DNA of 64,000 nt, taken from an uncultured Rhodospirillales bacterium. GTDB taxonomy: Bacteria > Pseudomonadota > Alphaproteobacteria > ATCC43930 > CGMCC-115725. Within the stretch, counting starts at the first letter, position 1; every line of letters starts with the position of its first letter. Made by a program: the position numbers and the translations under genes. Below, in pieces: positions 45,400 through 55,445 of this stretch. The notes beneath the pieces are model-generated. The model was not told the origin of the DNA. It made no database searches and saw only the letters and a list, made by a program, of their open reading frames with translations. The stretch is taken from contig CAIJOA010000011.1 in the NCBI GenBank assembly GCA_903822185.1, positions 1 through 64,000 of the forward strand, read 5' to 3'.

Positions 45400-46263
45400 T
45401 TATTCGTCAGCCGTGATGCGGACATCCATCGCCGCGATCGTATCGATCTCGCAATGCATGACGTCGCCCGGCTTCACCTGGCTGACGCCCGACGGCGTGC
45501 CGGTCATGATGATGTCGCCCGGCAGCAGCGTGTAATATTCCGACGCGAATTGGATCTGACGTTCGATTGTCATGATCATGTCTTTGGTGTTGGACTTCTG
45601 CTTGGTCACGCCGTTGACCGCCAGCGAGAAGCCCAGCACGCTGGGATTCGGCACTTCATCGGCCGTCACCATCCAGGGGCCGAGCACGGCATAGGTGTCG
45701 ATCGACTTGCGCATCGAGCGATCCTGCGAGCCGCGCACCACCATGTCGAGCGCGATGGCATAGCCGGCGACACAGGACAGCGCGTCCTCGAGGCGGATGT
45801 TGGACGCCTTCTTGCCGATGATGACGCCCAGTTCCATCTCGTGATCGCTGCGGCGATCGGGGAAACGCAGCCGCACCGGCTCACCCGCGCCGATGAGCGA
45901 GCTGTTCGCCTTGAGGAACAGCCCTTGGTCGTCGATGTTGCTGGACGGACGCTTGTAGGTGAAGACGTCGCTCTGCTTTGCGGCTTCGGCGATATGGTCG
46001 TGATAATTGGTCGGGGTGCCGATGATCTTGGTCGGCGCGGCCACCGGCGAGAGGAATTTGACCGAGGCGGCCGGGATGCCGGTGCCGGTCGCGGCGGCTT
46101 CGAGATCACCGCGGAGCGCGGCAAGGTTCGCTATTAGCGTGTCGCCATGCCGCGATGCCGGATAGGTCGGCTTCGGCAGCTTTTCGAGCACCTTCGAGAC
46201 GTCGAACACCGTGTCGCCTTTGACGACACCGAGACGATTGTCGTTGAACCAGCAAATCCGCAT
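45400..46263 (-). CDS. fumarylacetoacetate hydrolase family protein
   Basis: A 287-residue metal-dependent enzyme. It has IGTPTNYHDHI, the metal ligands in DHEMELGVIIGKKA (Glu residues), VAGYAIALDMVVRGSQ, and PGDIIMTGTPSGVSQVKPGD, the FAH core. Such proteins act as ring-cleavage-product hydrolases, isomerases or oxaloacetate decarboxylases. ATG 46263 has GGGAGAAG upstream. The substrate is unclear; it could work with MaiA (25836-26477) but is not linked to it. It is upstream of and collinear with the NDUFA12 operon. Confidence 0.88.
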   Translation of the reverse strand: MRICWFNDNRLGVVKGDTVFDVSKVLEKLPKPTYPASRHGDTLIANLAALRGDLEAAATGTGIPAASVKFLSPVAAPTKIIGTPTNYHDHIAEAAKQSDVFTYKRPSSNIDDQGLFLKANSSLIGAGEPVRLRFPDRRSDHEMELGVIIGKKASNIRLEDALSCVAGYAIALDMVVRGSQDRSMRKSIDTYAVLGPWMVTADEVPNPSVLGFSLAVNGVTKQKSNTKDMIMTIERQIQFASEYYTLLPGDIIMTGTPSGVSQVKPGDVMHCEIDTIAAMDVRITADE

Positions 46264-46563
46264 CGTTCTTCTCCCGCTGTGACGCGTCTTAGAATCTGTT
46301 CGCACACTACACCGCGAAACCGGGAACGGGAACCGGTGCGTCGGAGTCGCTGTGCGGGAAATATCCCGATTTCCGTGGCAGGCGCGCGATGGCGTTTCGG
46401 CTGTTCGCCCGCCCCTCCCTAGAGCCACCCACCCCGCCAGCGGGAAGAAATTTTTCCGTTGACGCGAATCCGGCCGATTTTCGGCTGTCTGGACGATCGA
46501 AAAACGGCGGTCTGACACCAGGTCTAGTGTGTCAAGCGCGAACAACGACTCGGCGAGCGCGGC

Positions 46564-46610
46564 ACCCCATATCTGGTGTCGGGACAATTTTTATGCACAA
46601 AATCTTGTTG
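46564..46610. promoter_or_regulatory. candidate tandem NrdR boxes upstream of nrdJ
   Basis: Two sequences related to the NrdR consensus (ACACWATATATWGTGT) start 31 bases apart: 46564-46579 (ACCCCATATCTGGTGT, 12 of 16 matches) and 46595-46610 (GCACAAAATCTTGTTG, 11 of 16). The 15-base spacer is the usual one for tandem NrdR sites. A TTGACG at 46608-46613 could be the -35 box. Individually weak, the spacing makes the pair credible. Confidence 0.45.
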
Positions 46611-46660
46611 ACGATAGCCGCCATGAAAGCGCAATTTTGGTCATCCAGACATCACGTGCC

Positions 46661-46676
46661 ACACAACATATAGTGA
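46661..46676. promoter_or_regulatory. strong single NrdR-box match upstream of nrdJ
   Basis: ACACAACATATAGTGA matches 14 of 16 positions of the NrdR consensus and lies 39 bases upstream of the nrdJ start codon. It is 66 bases from the nearest upstream box, so it is not in standard tandem spacing. The remaining intergenic space (46264-46563) shows a further weak match at 46515-46530 and no gene. Confidence 0.5.
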
Positions 46677-46715
46677 GTGGGCACCCGGCGTAATTGTAGG
46701 CCCAGGGGAAGTTCT

Positions 46716-49700
46716 ATGCGTATTGAACGTCGTTTTACCGTCGCCGGCGAAGATGCCTACAAAGGGGTCGAATTTCGCTTTGCCACGAGCGAAATCCGCA
46801 ATCCGGACGGTTCACGCGTTTTCCACCTCCCCGACTGTGAAGTTCCGAACGATTGGAGCCAGGTTGCGTGCGATATCCTGGCGCAGAAATACTTCCGCAA
46901 GGCCGGCGTTCCGGCCAAACGCGTCCCGATCGTCGAAGAAGGCGTGCCGGATTGGCTGTGGCGGCAGGTCCCCGATGACGCCGAGCTGGCCAAACTGCCG
47001 GTGTCGCAACGATTCGGCTCGGAAAAGAGCGTCAAAGAGATTTTCCATCGCCTTGCCGGCACCTGGACTTATTGGGGCTGGAAGGGCGGCTATTTCGACA
47101 GCGAGGGCGATGCGCGCGCCTTCTATGACGAGACCTGCTTCATGCTGGTCAAGCAGATGGCCTCGCCCAACTCGCCGCAATGGTTCAATACCGGCCTCCA
47201 CTGGGCCTATGGCATCGATGGCCCGGCCCAGGGGCACCACTATGTCGATTTCCGCACCGGCGAGCTGCGCGCCTCGACCAGCGCCTATGAGCGGCCGCAG
47301 CCCCATGCCTGCTTCATCCAGTCGGTCGCCGACGACCTCGTGAACGAGGGCGGCATCATGGATCTTTGGACCCGTGAAGCCCGCATTTTCAAATATGGTT
47401 CGGGCACCGGCTCCAACTTCTCCAAGCTGCGCGGCAGCGACGAGAAGCTGTCGGGTGGCGGACGTTCGTCCGGCCTGATGAGCTTCCTCAAAATCGGCGA
47501 CCGCGCCGCCGGCGCGATCAAGTCGGGCGGCACCACCCGCCGCGCCGCCAAGATGGTGACGGTCGATATCGACCATCCCGATATCGAAGACTTCATCGAA
47601 TGGAAGGTTGTCGAGGAGCAGAAAGTCGCCGCGCTCGTCGCCGGCTCGAAGCTGGCGCACAAACATCTCAACCTGATCATGTCGGCCTGCCATGAGGCGC
47701 CCGAGGCGTTGGGCGACGACCGCTACGATCCGAAGAAGAATCTCGCGCTGAAGCTCGAGATCAAGGCCGCGCGCCGCGCGATGCTGCCCGAGAATTACAT
47801 TCAGCGCGTCATCCAATTCGCGCAGCAGGGCTACAACAATATCGACTTCAAGACTTACGACACGGATTGGGACAGCGACGCCTATCTGACCGTTGCCGGC
47901 CAGAACTCGAACAATTCGGTGCGCGTCACCGACGACTTCCTCGACCGCGTGGAACAGGACGCCGAATGGCACCTTACCCGCCGCACCGACGGCAAGGTGT
48001 CGAAGACACTGCCCGCGCGCGAGCTGTGGGAAAAGATCGCCCATGCCGCCTGGGCCAGCGCCGATCCGGGACTGCAATTCGATACGACCATCAACGACTG
48101 GCACACCTGCGCCGCGTCGGGCCGCATCAATGCGTCGAATCCCTGCTCGGAATATATGTTCCTCGACGACACGGCCTGCAATCTCGCCGCCGCCAATTTG
48201 CTCGCCTTCCGCGAGCCCGATGGCAGCTACGACATCGCCGGCTTCGAGCATGCGGTACGGCTCTGGACCATCACGCTCGAAATCTCGGTGTTGATGGCGC
48301 AGTTCCCGTCGCGCGAGATTGCGCGTTTGTCCTACGAATACCGCACGCTCGGCCTCGGCATCGCCAATCTCGGCGGGCTGCTGATGACCTCGGGCTATTC
48401 CTATGACAGCGACGAAGGCCGCGCGATCGGCGCAGCCCTGACCGCCATCCTCTGCGGCGTTTCCTACGCGACCTCAGCGGAAATGGCCGGCGAGCTTGGC
48501 CCCTTCCCCGGCTACGAAGCCAATCGCGAGCATATGCTGCGCGTCATCCGCAACCACCGCCGCGCCGCCCATGGCGAAACGAGCGACTATGAAAAGCTGT
48601 CGGTGAAGCCGGTGCCGCTCGATGCGCTCAATTGCCCCGACCCGAAACTGATCGACGCCGCGAAGCACGCCTGGGACGTCGCGCTCGCCCTTGGCGAACG
48701 CTACGGCTATCGCAACGCGCAAGCGACGGTGATCGCGCCGACCGGCACGACTGGCCTGGTGATGGATTGCGACACGACCGGCATCGAGCCCGATTTCGCG
48801 CTGGTGAAATTCAAGAAACTGGCCGGCGGCGGTTATTTCCGCATTATCAACCGCGCCGTGCCTGAAGCGCTCCGCACGCTCGGCTATGTCGAGGAGCAAA
48901 TCGAGGAAATCATCCTCTATGCCGTCGGCCATGCCGATATCGTCGATGCGCCGACGCTCAACCACGAACAACTGAAGGCCAAGGGCTTCACCGCCGGCAT
49001 GCTTGAAGCGCTGGACCAGGCGCTCTCGACCGCCTTCGACATCCGCTTTGCCTTCAACAAATGGACACTCGGCGAGGAAGTCTGCAAGGCGGCGTTCGGT
49101 TTCAGCGACGAGCAGATGAACGACACCAGCTTCGACATGCTAGTGGCGCTCGGCTTTTCCAAAACCGAGATCGATGCGGCGAACACCTATTGCTGCGGCG
49201 CCATGACGCTCGAAGGCGCGCCGCATCTGATGGAATCGCACTACCCCGTCTTCGATTGCGCCAATCCCTGCGGCCGTAACGGCAAGCGCTTCCTCTCGGT
49301 CAAGAGCCACATCCGCATGCTGGCCGCAGCGCAGCCCTTCATCTCGGGCGCCATCTCCAAGACCATCAACATGCCGAACGCGGCGACGGTCGATGACTGC
49401 AAGGACGCTTACATGCTGTCCTGGAAGCTGGGCCTCAAAGCCAACGCGCTCTATCGCGACGGCTCGAAGCTGTCGCAGCCGCTGCAATCGCAACTCCTCG
49501 AAGACGAGAACGAAGAGATCGAGGAAGGCGTCACCGAATTGATGGAGAAGACGCCGGTCGAGCGTGTACCGGTCGTCGCCGAACGCATCGTCGAGCGGAT
49601 CATCGAACGCGTCGTTCACGCGAAAGCGAACGAGCGCCGCCGCCTGCCCCAGCGCCGCAAAGGTTATACTCAGAAAGCCGTCGTCGGCGGCCACAAGGTC

Positions 49701-50414
49701 TATCTCCGCACCGGCGAATATGAAGACGGCTCGCTCGCCGAAGTTTTCATCGACATGCACAAGGAAGGCTCGGCCTTCCGCTCGCTGATGAACAACTTCG
49801 CGATCGCGATCTCGATCGGCATGCAGTACGGCGTGCCGCTGGAGGAATATGTCGAAGCCTTCACCTTCACCCGCTTCGAGCCGGCGGGCGTCGTCGAAGG
49901 CAACGACGCGATCAAGATGGCGACGTCGCTGCTCGATTACATCTTCCGCGAGTTGGCCGTGTCGTATCTCGGCCGCAACGACCTCGCCCATGTCCAGCCG
50001 ACCGACGTCCTGCCAGATACGATCGGCAAAGGCAGCGAGGAAGCGAGCCTGCCGCAGCGTCCCGAGTTCGTCGCCGCGGTGCAACGCGTTGCCTCGACCG
50101 GTTATGTCCGCAACCGCCTGACGGTGCTCCAAGGCGGCCAGTCCCTATCGAACACGACGGTCAGCCACGGCAACGTCGCGCTCGACATGACGACACGCGA
50201 AGTCAACGAAGTGACCATCACCAAGAGCTTCAAGGAAGAACTGACGACCAGCACAGTGCTGGGACACGGCGAAACACGGATCGATCAAATCCGGATGGCA
50301 CGGGCACAGGGCTATGAAGGCGACAGCTGCGGCGAGTGCGGCAACTTCACCTTGGTCCGAAATGGAACCTGTCTCAAATGCGATACCTGCGGCGGCACGA
50401 CGGGCTGTAGCTGA
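46716..50414 (+). CDS. nrdJ: vitamin B12-dependent (class II) ribonucleotide reductase
   Basis: A 1232-residue reductase that makes deoxynucleotides with adenosylcobalamin, independent of oxygen. The catalytic barrel includes [31 protein letters not shown], the substrate Cys/Asn/Glu loop [21 protein letters not shown], and [21 protein letters not shown]-terminal TSCPD domain ([23 protein letters not shown] in pieces) ends in the redox/zinc tail CGECGNF...[13 protein letters not shown]. Length fits the long alphaproteobacterial NrdJ form. ATG 46716 is preceded by GGGGAA. NrdR-like boxes upstream and a terminator at 50475 mark a single-gene unit. Confidence 0.97.
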   Translation: MRIERRFTVAGEDAYKGVEFRFATSEIRNPDGSRVFHLPDCEVPNDWSQVACDILAQKYFRKAGVPAKRVPIVEEGVPDWLWRQVPDDAELAKLPVSQRFGSEKSVKEIFHRLAGTWTYWGWKGGYFDSEGDARAFYDETCFMLVKQMASPNSPQWFNTGLHWAYGIDGPAQGHHYVDFRTGELRASTSAYERPQPHACFIQSVADDLVNEGGIMDLWTREARIFKYGSGTGSNFSKLRGSDEKLSGGGRSSGLMSFLKIGDRAAGAIKSGGTTRRAAKMVTVDIDHPDIEDFIEWKVVEEQKVAALVAGSKLAHKHLNLIMSACHEAPEALGDDRYDPKKNLALKLEIKAARRAMLPENYIQRVIQFAQQGYNNIDFKTYDTDWDSDAYLTVAGQNSNNSVRVTDDFLDRVEQDAEWHLTRRTDGKVSKTLPARELWEKIAHAAWASADPGLQFDTTINDWHTCAASGRINASNPCSEYMFLDDTACNLAAANLLAFREPDGSYDIAGFEHAVRLWTITLEISVLMAQFPSREIARLSYEYRTLGLGIANLGGLLMTSGYSYDSDEGRAIGAALTAILCGVSYATSAEMAGELGPFPGYEANREHMLRVIRNHRRAAHGETSDYEKLSVKPVPLDALNCPDPKLIDAAKHAWDVALALGERYGYRNAQATVIAPTGTTGLVMDCDTTGIEPDFALVKFKKLAGGGYFRIINRAVPEALRTLGYVEEQIEEIILYAVGHADIVDAPTLNHEQLKAKGFTAGMLEALDQALSTAFDIRFAFNKWTLGEEVCKAAFGFSDEQMNDTSFDMLVALGFSKTEIDAANTYCCGAMTLEGAPHLMESHYPVFDCANPCGRNGKRFLSVKSHIRMLAAAQPFISGAISKTINMPNAATVDDCKDAYMLSWKLGLKANALYRDGSKLSQPLQSQLLEDENEEIEEGVTELMEKTPVERVPVVAERIVERIIERVVHAKANERRRLPQRRKGYTQKAVVGGHKVYLRTGEYEDGSLAEVFIDMHKEGSAFRSLMNNFAIAISIGMQYGVPLEEYVEAFTFTRFEPAGVVEGNDAIKMATSLLDYIFRELAVSYLGRNDLAHVQPTDVLPDTIGKGSEEASLPQRPEFVAAVQRVASTGYVRNRLTVLQGGQSLSNTTVSHGNVALDMTTREVNEVTITKSFKEELTTSTVLGHGETRIDQIRMARAQGYEGDSCGECGNFTLVRNGTCLKCDTCGGTTGCS

Positions 50415-50474
50415 TACGCATAACGGCCCGACCATAAGCCTCCCGGTCGGCGCCGCGGAACGAGGCAGAAATTT

Positions 50475-50506
50475 GGGATGCGATGAAAATCGCATCCCAT
50501 TTTTTT
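50475..50506 (+). terminator. intrinsic terminator of nrdJ
   Basis: A perfect ten-pair stem GGGATGCGAT / ATCGCATCCC with a GAAA tetraloop, followed by ATTTTTTT. It lies about 60 bases after the nrdJ stop. Confidence 0.95.
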
Positions 50507-50521
50507 CGCGCATAACACTAC

Positions 50522-50600
50522 CGTCACCCCCGCGGAAGCGGGGGTCCATGCCAGACAAATACTCGCTGTTCGATGGATTCCCGCTTTCGCGGGAATGACG
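50522..50600. repeat. 79-bp palindromic repeat, copy 2
   Basis: The same bounded double-hairpin as at 17292-17370, with CGCGGAAGCG in the left loop. It sits in the convergent space between nrdJ and the helicase gene, between their two terminators. Confidence 0.88.
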
Positions 50601-50650
50601 ATATGAAAATGCTTTTCGCTTTGGTCATTGTTGACTCAGCATAAAAGCAA

Positions 50651-50674
50651 ATGGCCGCCCCGAAGGGCGGCCAT
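50651..50674 (-). terminator. intrinsic terminator of the helicase gene
   Basis: ATGGCCGCCC CGAA GGGCGGCCAT forms a perfect ten-pair stem-loop 23 bases after the helicase stop. On the minus strand it is followed by TTGCTTTT; on the plus strand by TTTTCTT, so it may act in both directions. Confidence 0.88.
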
Positions 50675-50697
50675 TTTCTTATCGAAAGAATGAAGCG

Positions 50698-52029
50698 TTA
50701 GGCGCGCGCTTCACCCGACGGGCGGCGTGCGCCGTTGCCGCCGAAGCTCTTTTGACCACCGCCCTGCTTCGGGCCACGGCCCTGACCTGCAGCATGTTGG
50801 CCCGGACGGCCGCCGGGGCGGCGATTGCCGCCGCCATTGTTGTTGTGGCTGCGTGCCGCCGGCTTTTGCGGGTGCTTCGCGGTCGCGATCTGTTCGTTAT
50901 GGAACGGATGCGCCGCATTCACGGCAACCGGCATGCGGATGGTCTTTTCGATGTCGCGTAGATAGCCGGTTTCCTCGGCATCGCAGAACGAGACGGCAAT
51001 GCCTTCGGCGCCGGCGCGCGCGGTGCGGCCGATGCGGTGGACATAGCTCTCGGGCTCGTTCGGCAGATCGAAATTGATGACATGCGAGATGCCGTCGATA
51101 TCGATGCCGCGCGCGGCGATGTCGGTCGCGACGAGAACGCGGATCTTGCCGTTACGGAAGCTTTCCAGCGCCTTTTGACGCGCGCCTTGCGACTTGTTGC
51201 CGTGGATCGCGTCGGCCTTCACGCCGGTCTTGGCAAGCTGTTCGGCAACGCGATTGGCGCCGTGCTTGGTGCGGGTAAAGACGAGCGCGCGGACGAGGCT
51301 TTGGTCGCGCAGCAATTCGCTGAGCAAGGAACGTTTCTTTTCCTTTTCGACGAACATGACGCTCTGCTGAACCCGCTCGGCGCTGGTCGCGGCCGGCGTC
51401 ACTTCGACACGGATCGGATCGCGCAGCAGGCTGGCGGCGAGACCGGCCACCGAGTCAGGCATGGTCGCCGAGAACAATAAGGTCTGGCGCTGTTTCGGCA
51501 GCATCGCGACGATGCGCTTCACCGCATGGATGAAGCCCATGTCGAGCATGCGGTCGGCTTCGTCGAGGACGAAGGCCTCCAGCACGTCGAGTTTGATGTG
51601 GCCCTGTTCGATCAGGTCCATGAGACGGCCAGGCGTCGCGACGAGGAAATCGACACCGCGCGCGGTCGAGCTGACCTGCGCGCCTTGGCCGACGCCGCCG
51701 AAGACCACGGCGCGGGACATTTTGAGATTCTTGCCGTAGTTGCCGATCGATTCATGGATCTGCACCGCAAGCTCGCGCGTCGGGGTGAGGATCAAGGCAC
51801 GCGGCGAGCGCGGCATCGGCTTGCGGCCGGAGGTCGAAAGGATCTGAAGCAGCGGCAGGGTGAAAGCAGCGGTCTTGCCGGTGCCGGTCTGGGCAATGCC
51901 GAGCATGTCGCGGCCCTGCAGCAAGGCCGGAATGGCCTGCGCCTGAATCGGGGTCGGAGTGACATAGCCTTCGGCATCGAGCGCCGTTTGAATCGGCTCG
52001 ATAAGATTGAGATCGGAAAAAGTGGTCAT
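50698..52029 (-). CDS. DEAD-box ATP-dependent RNA helicase (RhlE-like)
   Basis: A 443-residue helicase. The motifs in order are the Q motif ([10 protein letters not shown]), [11 protein letters not shown], Ia [34 protein letters not shown] and [13 protein letters not shown] basic, Gly/Arg/Asn-rich tail ([13 protein letters not shown] and onward) probably binds RNA. It likely remodels structured RNA in ribosome assembly or decay, as RhlE-type enzymes do. ATG 52029 is chosen over a longer reading from 52140. The upstream leader is long and unpunctuated, as in cold-inducible helicases, but no specific element is recognised. Confidence 0.93.
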   Translation of the reverse strand: MTTFSDLNLIEPIQTALDAEGYVTPTPIQAQAIPALLQGRDMLGIAQTGTGKTAAFTLPLLQILSTSGRKPMPRSPRALILTPTRELAVQIHESIGNYGKNLKMSRAVVFGGVGQGAQVSSTARGVDFLVATPGRLMDLIEQGHIKLDVLEAFVLDEADRMLDMGFIHAVKRIVAMLPKQRQTLLFSATMPDSVAGLAASLLRDPIRVEVTPAATSAERVQQSVMFVEKEKKRSLLSELLRDQSLVRALVFTRTKHGANRVAEQLAKTGVKADAIHGNKSQGARQKALESFRNGKIRVLVATDIAARGIDIDGISHVINFDLPNEPESYVHRIGRTARAGAEGIAVSFCDAEETGYLRDIEKTIRMPVAVNAAHPFHNEQIATAKHPQKPAARSHNNNGGGNRRPGGRPGQHAAGQGRGPKQGGGQKSFGGNGARRPSGEARA

Positions 52030-52335
52030 AGACTCATTTCTTTGTACGAAAAGCCGTACCCACGCGCGAAAACAACCGCGCACGGCACAGCAGATCAGGA
52101 CATCGGTTGATGTCCCGGGCGAAGTGCCCGGCACGCGCATACGGGGCTGATGTTGGAGAGATTATGTCTCGGGACAGAACCGCCAGCGGTTAACACTGGG
52201 GCGCCTGCGCGTTGTCGCGAGAAGCGAAGCCCTGATGGCTTCGGAACAATCAATGAACCTTTGGAGTCGCAAAGTCAAAGCATAACTTGACGCAGCGCCG
52301 GTAAGCGCCGGTTTTCTCAAATTCTTTTAACCTTT

Positions 52336-52447
52336 GCGGGCGGGGATAAGGCGTTTCGCGCCCGCGTACCACCTTCTGACCCTCGCTCCTGGCGAGGGGC
52401 CACGCGCAGTCACTGCCGGCCATCCTCAGGGTGGCCGGCCTTTTTTT
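52336..52447 (+). ncRNA. probable small RNA divergent from the helicase gene
   Basis: Three successive hairpins on the plus strand: 52336-52365 (GCGGGCG / CGCCCGC), 52380-52398 (CCCTCGC TCCTG GCGAGGG), and 52415-52439 (GCCGGCCA / TGGCCGGC) followed by seven T. The last is an intrinsic terminator, yet no plus-strand gene lies upstream, so a non-coding transcript is the natural explanation. The second and third loops expose UCCU, which could pair with ribosome binding sites. Its 5' end is a guess; a TTGACG lies at 52287. It does not match 6S, tmRNA, SRP RNA or RNase P as I know them. Apart from this RNA, the helicase leader and the repeat at 52473, I see nothing in 52030-52570. Confidence 0.5.
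52415..52447 (+). terminator. intrinsic terminator on the plus strand
   Basis: An eight-pair stem GCCGGCCA / TGGCCGGC with a nine-base loop, followed by C and seven T. The T-run is only on the plus-strand 3' side, so it terminates rightward transcription. Confidence 0.88.
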
Positions 52448-52472
52448 GGTTGATCGCCCTATCCCTTTATCT

Positions 52473-52551
52473 CGTCACCCCCGCGAAAGCGGGGGTCCAT
52501 GCCGACAGCACACCGGCTGCCCGATGGATTCCCGCTTTCGCGGGAATGACG
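52473..52551. repeat. 79-bp palindromic repeat, copy 3
   Basis: The same boundaries, length and double hairpin as the copies at 17292 and 50522. It lies just downstream of the minus-strand gene ending at 52571 and probably terminates it. Confidence 0.88.
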
Positions 52552-52570
52552 ATGAAGAAGGCGGCAGCTT

Positions 52571-53197
52571 TTATCGCAAAATCCCGCCCAGCAAAGGCGC
52601 GACCGCCTCGACCGGCAACTGACTCATGCCGGGCGGCACCGCGAAGAGTTCGGGCTTTTGCGGCCCCTCCTTCACGTTGCTGAGCTGCATGTCGATCTTG
52701 TTCTTATGGCCGCCCGGCGCGGTGATCGTGCCGAGCAGCTTCATCAGCACACCGCGCTTGCTGATCCAGGCGAAGCCCTCGCCATGCGTGCCGTCCGACG
52801 CAGTCTTATCGACGCGATATTTCGTGACCGGGATATGATCGACCGTGTCGTCCCCGACCGGAGTCTTGGTCAGATCACCTTCGAGGATCGTGGATAGCAA
52901 CGGGGGAAAGGGCGAGACGACATAAGTCTTGATGCCGGGCAGGACGAGTAGCGCCTGGTTCGCCTGATCGTCGAGAATGAAATAGGCATCCATGCCCATA
53001 AGCTGTTGTTGATGCCGCTCGCGCCCCGGCTCGTGATAGATCGGTCCGCTGTAGGGCTTACCATCGACATTCACCGTGCGCGTGGCGCTGTATGACAGTT
53101 GCGCGTCCAGCAGACCCGCCGCACTCACCGGAGCGGCAAGCGGAAGGGTCAAAGCCAGGGTGAGAAGGGTTTTGTCGATCGCGGGGCGCATTTGCAT
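52571..53197 (-). CDS. secreted hypothetical protein (DUF4412-like)
   Basis: A 208-residue protein with a Sec signal peptide (MRPAIDKTLLTLALTL, cleavage after VSA). The mature part (QLSYSATRTVNVDGKPY, then a central stretch with VPGIKTYVV-like strands, and DHIPVTKYRVDKTASDGTHGEGFAWIS) resembles beta-rich periplasmic proteins of the DUF4412 / LolA-like shape. It may be an envelope protein binding lipid or metal, but no function can be assigned. It is a single gene with a palindromic repeat downstream. Confidence 0.72.
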   Translation of the reverse strand: MQMRPAIDKTLLTLALTLPLAAPVSAAGLLDAQLSYSATRTVNVDGKPYSGPIYHEPGRERHQQQLMGMDAYFILDDQANQALLVLPGIKTYVVSPFPPLLSTILEGDLTKTPVGDDTVDHIPVTKYRVDKTASDGTHGEGFAWISKRGVLMKLLGTITAPGGHKNKIDMQLSNVKEGPQKPELFAVPPGMSQLPVEAVAPLLGGILR

Positions 53198-53308
53198 TGC
53201 ATTGATATAGGGTGTCGGGCGAAAATTTCAGGTGAAACTTTCGTCAGCCGGCATTTCCGCTTTATCGGCCGAATCGGCTAAACTCGAACCATCATTTGAT
53301 GGAGGACT

Positions 53309-53782
53309 ATGAGAATGCCCGGACGGATCGAACAGCGCCTTGCCGAATTGAAGATCGAGTTGCCGAATCCCGCCTCGCCGCTCGGTAGTTACATCCCCGC
53401 CGTGCAGACGGGCAACCTGCTCTATCTCTCAGGCCAGATCTGTCATTGGAATGGCGAGCGCCGCTATCTCGGCAAGCTCGGTGCCGAAGTCTCGGTTGAA
53501 GACGGCAAGGCCGGCGCGCGGCTGTGCGGCCTCAATCTTATCGCCCAGGCGAAACGCTTCCTCGACGGCGATCTCGACCGCGTCGTGCGCATCGTCCGGG
53601 TCGGCGGCTTCGTCAATGCCGTGCCGACCTTCACCGATCAGCCGACGATCGTGAACGGCGCGTCGGATCTGATGGTCGAAGTCTTCGGCGATGCCGGTAA
53701 GCATGCGCGCACCGCAGTCGGCGTCGGCTCGCTACCGGGTAACGCGTCGGTGGAAGTCGATATGATCCTGGAGATCAAATAA
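53309..53782 (+). CDS. RidA-family protein
   Basis: A 157-residue trimeric enamine/imine deaminase-like protein of the longer YjgF subtype. It has GSYIPAVQTGNLLYLSGQI, the GAEVSVEDGKAGARLCGLNLIAQ helix, RIVRVGGFVNAVPTFTDQP, and RTAVGVGSLPGNASVEVDMILEI with the active-site Arg and C-terminal Glu. The family clears reactive 2-aminoacrylate-type intermediates. GGAGGACT precedes the ATG. It is two bases ahead of the acyltransferase gene, so they form an operon. Confidence 0.9.
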   Translation: MRMPGRIEQRLAELKIELPNPASPLGSYIPAVQTGNLLYLSGQICHWNGERRYLGKLGAEVSVEDGKAGARLCGLNLIAQAKRFLDGDLDRVVRIVRVGGFVNAVPTFTDQPTIVNGASDLMVEVFGDAGKHARTAVGVGSLPGNASVEVDMILEIK

Positions 53783-53784
53783 AG

Positions 53785-54948
53785 ATGGCCGATGGCGGCG
53801 AGCGTCTGACGATCCGGGTGATCGAAGCGCTCGCCGCGATCCCTGCCGCTGATTGGGACGCCTGCGCCGGCCACGACAATCCGTTCCTCAGCTACGACTT
53901 TCTGCAATCCCTCGAAGAATCCAATTCAGCGACACGCGAGACTGGCTGGCTGCCGCAGCATATCCTGCTGCAGGACGAAAGCGGCAAGCTGCTGGGCGCG
54001 GTGCCGCTCTATCTCAAGAATCATTCCTACGGCGAATATGTTTTCGATCACGGTTGGGCCTCTGGCTACGAGCGCGCCGGCGGGCAATATTATCCGAAGC
54101 TGATTTCCGCCGTTCCCTTCACGCCCGCCACCGGGCCGCGTCTGCTGATTCATCCCAACGCACCGGACGATGCCGCAGAGTATCTGATCGGCGCGATGAT
54201 CGAGATTGCCAAGGCGCGCAAAGTTTCGTCGGTGCATGTGAACTTCCCGCTGGAAACCGAGTGGAAGCAACTGGGCGAAGCCGGTTTCCAGCAACGGCTT
54301 GGCCGCCAGTTCCATTGGGAAAATAACAACTACAAAAACTTCGACGATTTCCTCGCCGCGCTCCATTCCAGGAAGCGCAAGCAGATCAAGCGCGAGCGGC
54401 GCGACGCCCTCGACGGCGGCATCGAGATCGAGACGCTCACCGGCGATGGGCTCAAGCCCGAGCATTGGGATGTGTTCTTCGATTTTTATATGTCCACGTC
54501 GGACCGTAAGTGGGGTTCGGCCTATCTGACACGCGAATTCTTCGACCTGCTGCATCAACGCATGGCCGACAAGGTCGTCCTCATCATGGCGCGCAAAGGC
54601 ACGCGCTGGATCGGCGGCGCACTTAATCTCGTCGGCAGCGATACGCTCTATGGCCGGAATTGGGGCTGCAACGGCGACTATCCGTTCCTTCATTTCGAGG
54701 TCTGCTATTACCGCGCCATCGACTTCGCCATCGAACGCGGCCTCAAACGCGTCGAGGCCGGCGCGCAGGGCGAGCACAAAATTCAACGCGGCTACCTCCC
54801 CTCACCCACCTACAGCGCGCACTGGATTCGCGATCCTGGGTTCGAGCGCGCTGTCGCCGACTTCTGCCGCCGCGAACGCCGCGCCATCGAGAACGAGATG
54901 GAAGGCCTCGAAGAAGCTCTATCGCCGTTCAAACGCGAAGCGGAATAG
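53785..54948 (+). CDS. FemAB-like GNAT acyltransferase (PF04339 type)
   Basis: A 387-residue protein with the features of the FemAB-like/peptidoglycan-related GNAT family: DNPFLSYDFLQSLEESNSA near residue 30, LPQHILLQDESGKLLGAVPLYLK, HSRKRKQIKRERRDA, FYMSTSDRKWGSAYLTREFFD, and the C-terminal EAGAQGEHKIQRGYLP. Such enzymes are predicted to transfer amino-acyl or acyl groups; the substrate is unknown here. It is coupled to the ridA-like gene (two-base gap). Confidence 0.87.
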   Translation: MADGGERLTIRVIEALAAIPAADWDACAGHDNPFLSYDFLQSLEESNSATRETGWLPQHILLQDESGKLLGAVPLYLKNHSYGEYVFDHGWASGYERAGGQYYPKLISAVPFTPATGPRLLIHPNAPDDAAEYLIGAMIEIAKARKVSSVHVNFPLETEWKQLGEAGFQQRLGRQFHWENNNYKNFDDFLAALHSRKRKQIKRERRDALDGGIEIETLTGDGLKPEHWDVFFDFYMSTSDRKWGSAYLTREFFDLLHQRMADKVVLIMARKGTRWIGGALNLVGSDTLYGRNWGCNGDYPFLHFEVCYYRAIDFAIERGLKRVEAGAQGEHKIQRGYLPSPTYSAHWIRDPGFERAVADFCRRERRAIENEMEGLEEALSPFKREAE

Positions 54949-55096
54949 CCTTCAACGTTTCACGCTGCAGCGATAGGCGCGGCACGGATTCCAGCAAAGC
55001 TGACGCGACCGTAAGTGTTGCCTCTACGCGGAACGGTTTCGCCGATCCGATCACGACCTTGCCGCGCTCGCCGCCGGTGATTTCTATCATTTCACG

Positions 55097-55249
55097 CTAG
55101 ATCCAGCCGACTCCTCCGGAAATGACGCGTGCGTGAATTTCGAGCAGTTGGGCCAACGCAGTGGTTCGCATCCCTTGTGTCGATCGTATGAACAAGCCGC
55201 ATTCCACGATCCCCAAGAGATCACGAAGCGATCGAAGTTCCAGCCCCAC
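55097..55249 (-). pseudogene. LysR regulator remnant with the HTH deleted
   Basis: About 50 codons ending in TAG at 55097 read LELRSLRDLLGIVECG followed directly by LFIRSTQGMRTTALAQLLEI and HARVI. In intact LysR proteins, including the one at 31543-32484, about 30 residues carrying the helix-turn-helix lie between these two blocks. The rest of the protein is absent. It therefore looks like an internal in-frame deletion plus truncation. The surrounding space (54949-55445) holds no other gene I can support. Confidence 0.65.
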
Positions 55250-55445
55250 ACCTTCAAAGGGAATTTCTTCAGCCTTAACTTGTCCGGTCAACCAACCGTT
55301 ACCGGATTCAGCAAAGTGTGAACGCCGCGGTCCACGTCGATATTGCCGTTGAGTATGACATGATATAGGATTCGCATGACTAACCGATAGGTCACTCCTA
55401 TCCGGCTTATTTGAAGGTCGCCTAAGTTTAGGGAGGGAGCGCCGC

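Noticed and set aside
45400-46587. 395-residue form of the FAH-family protein
   Set aside because: The extra 108 residues are Arg/Ser-rich noise across a promoter region; GGGAGAAG supports ATG 46263.
46264-46715. cobalamin riboswitch before nrdJ
   Set aside because: I looked for the B12 box core (GCCACTG) and the usual long structured leader and did not see them; NrdR-like boxes explain the region better.
52141-52450. tmRNA or 6S RNA in the helicase upstream region
   Set aside because: The region begins GGGGCTGA like tmRNA, but there is no tag reading frame with AAND codons, no tRNA-like end and no CCA; 6S-like long closing stems are also absent.
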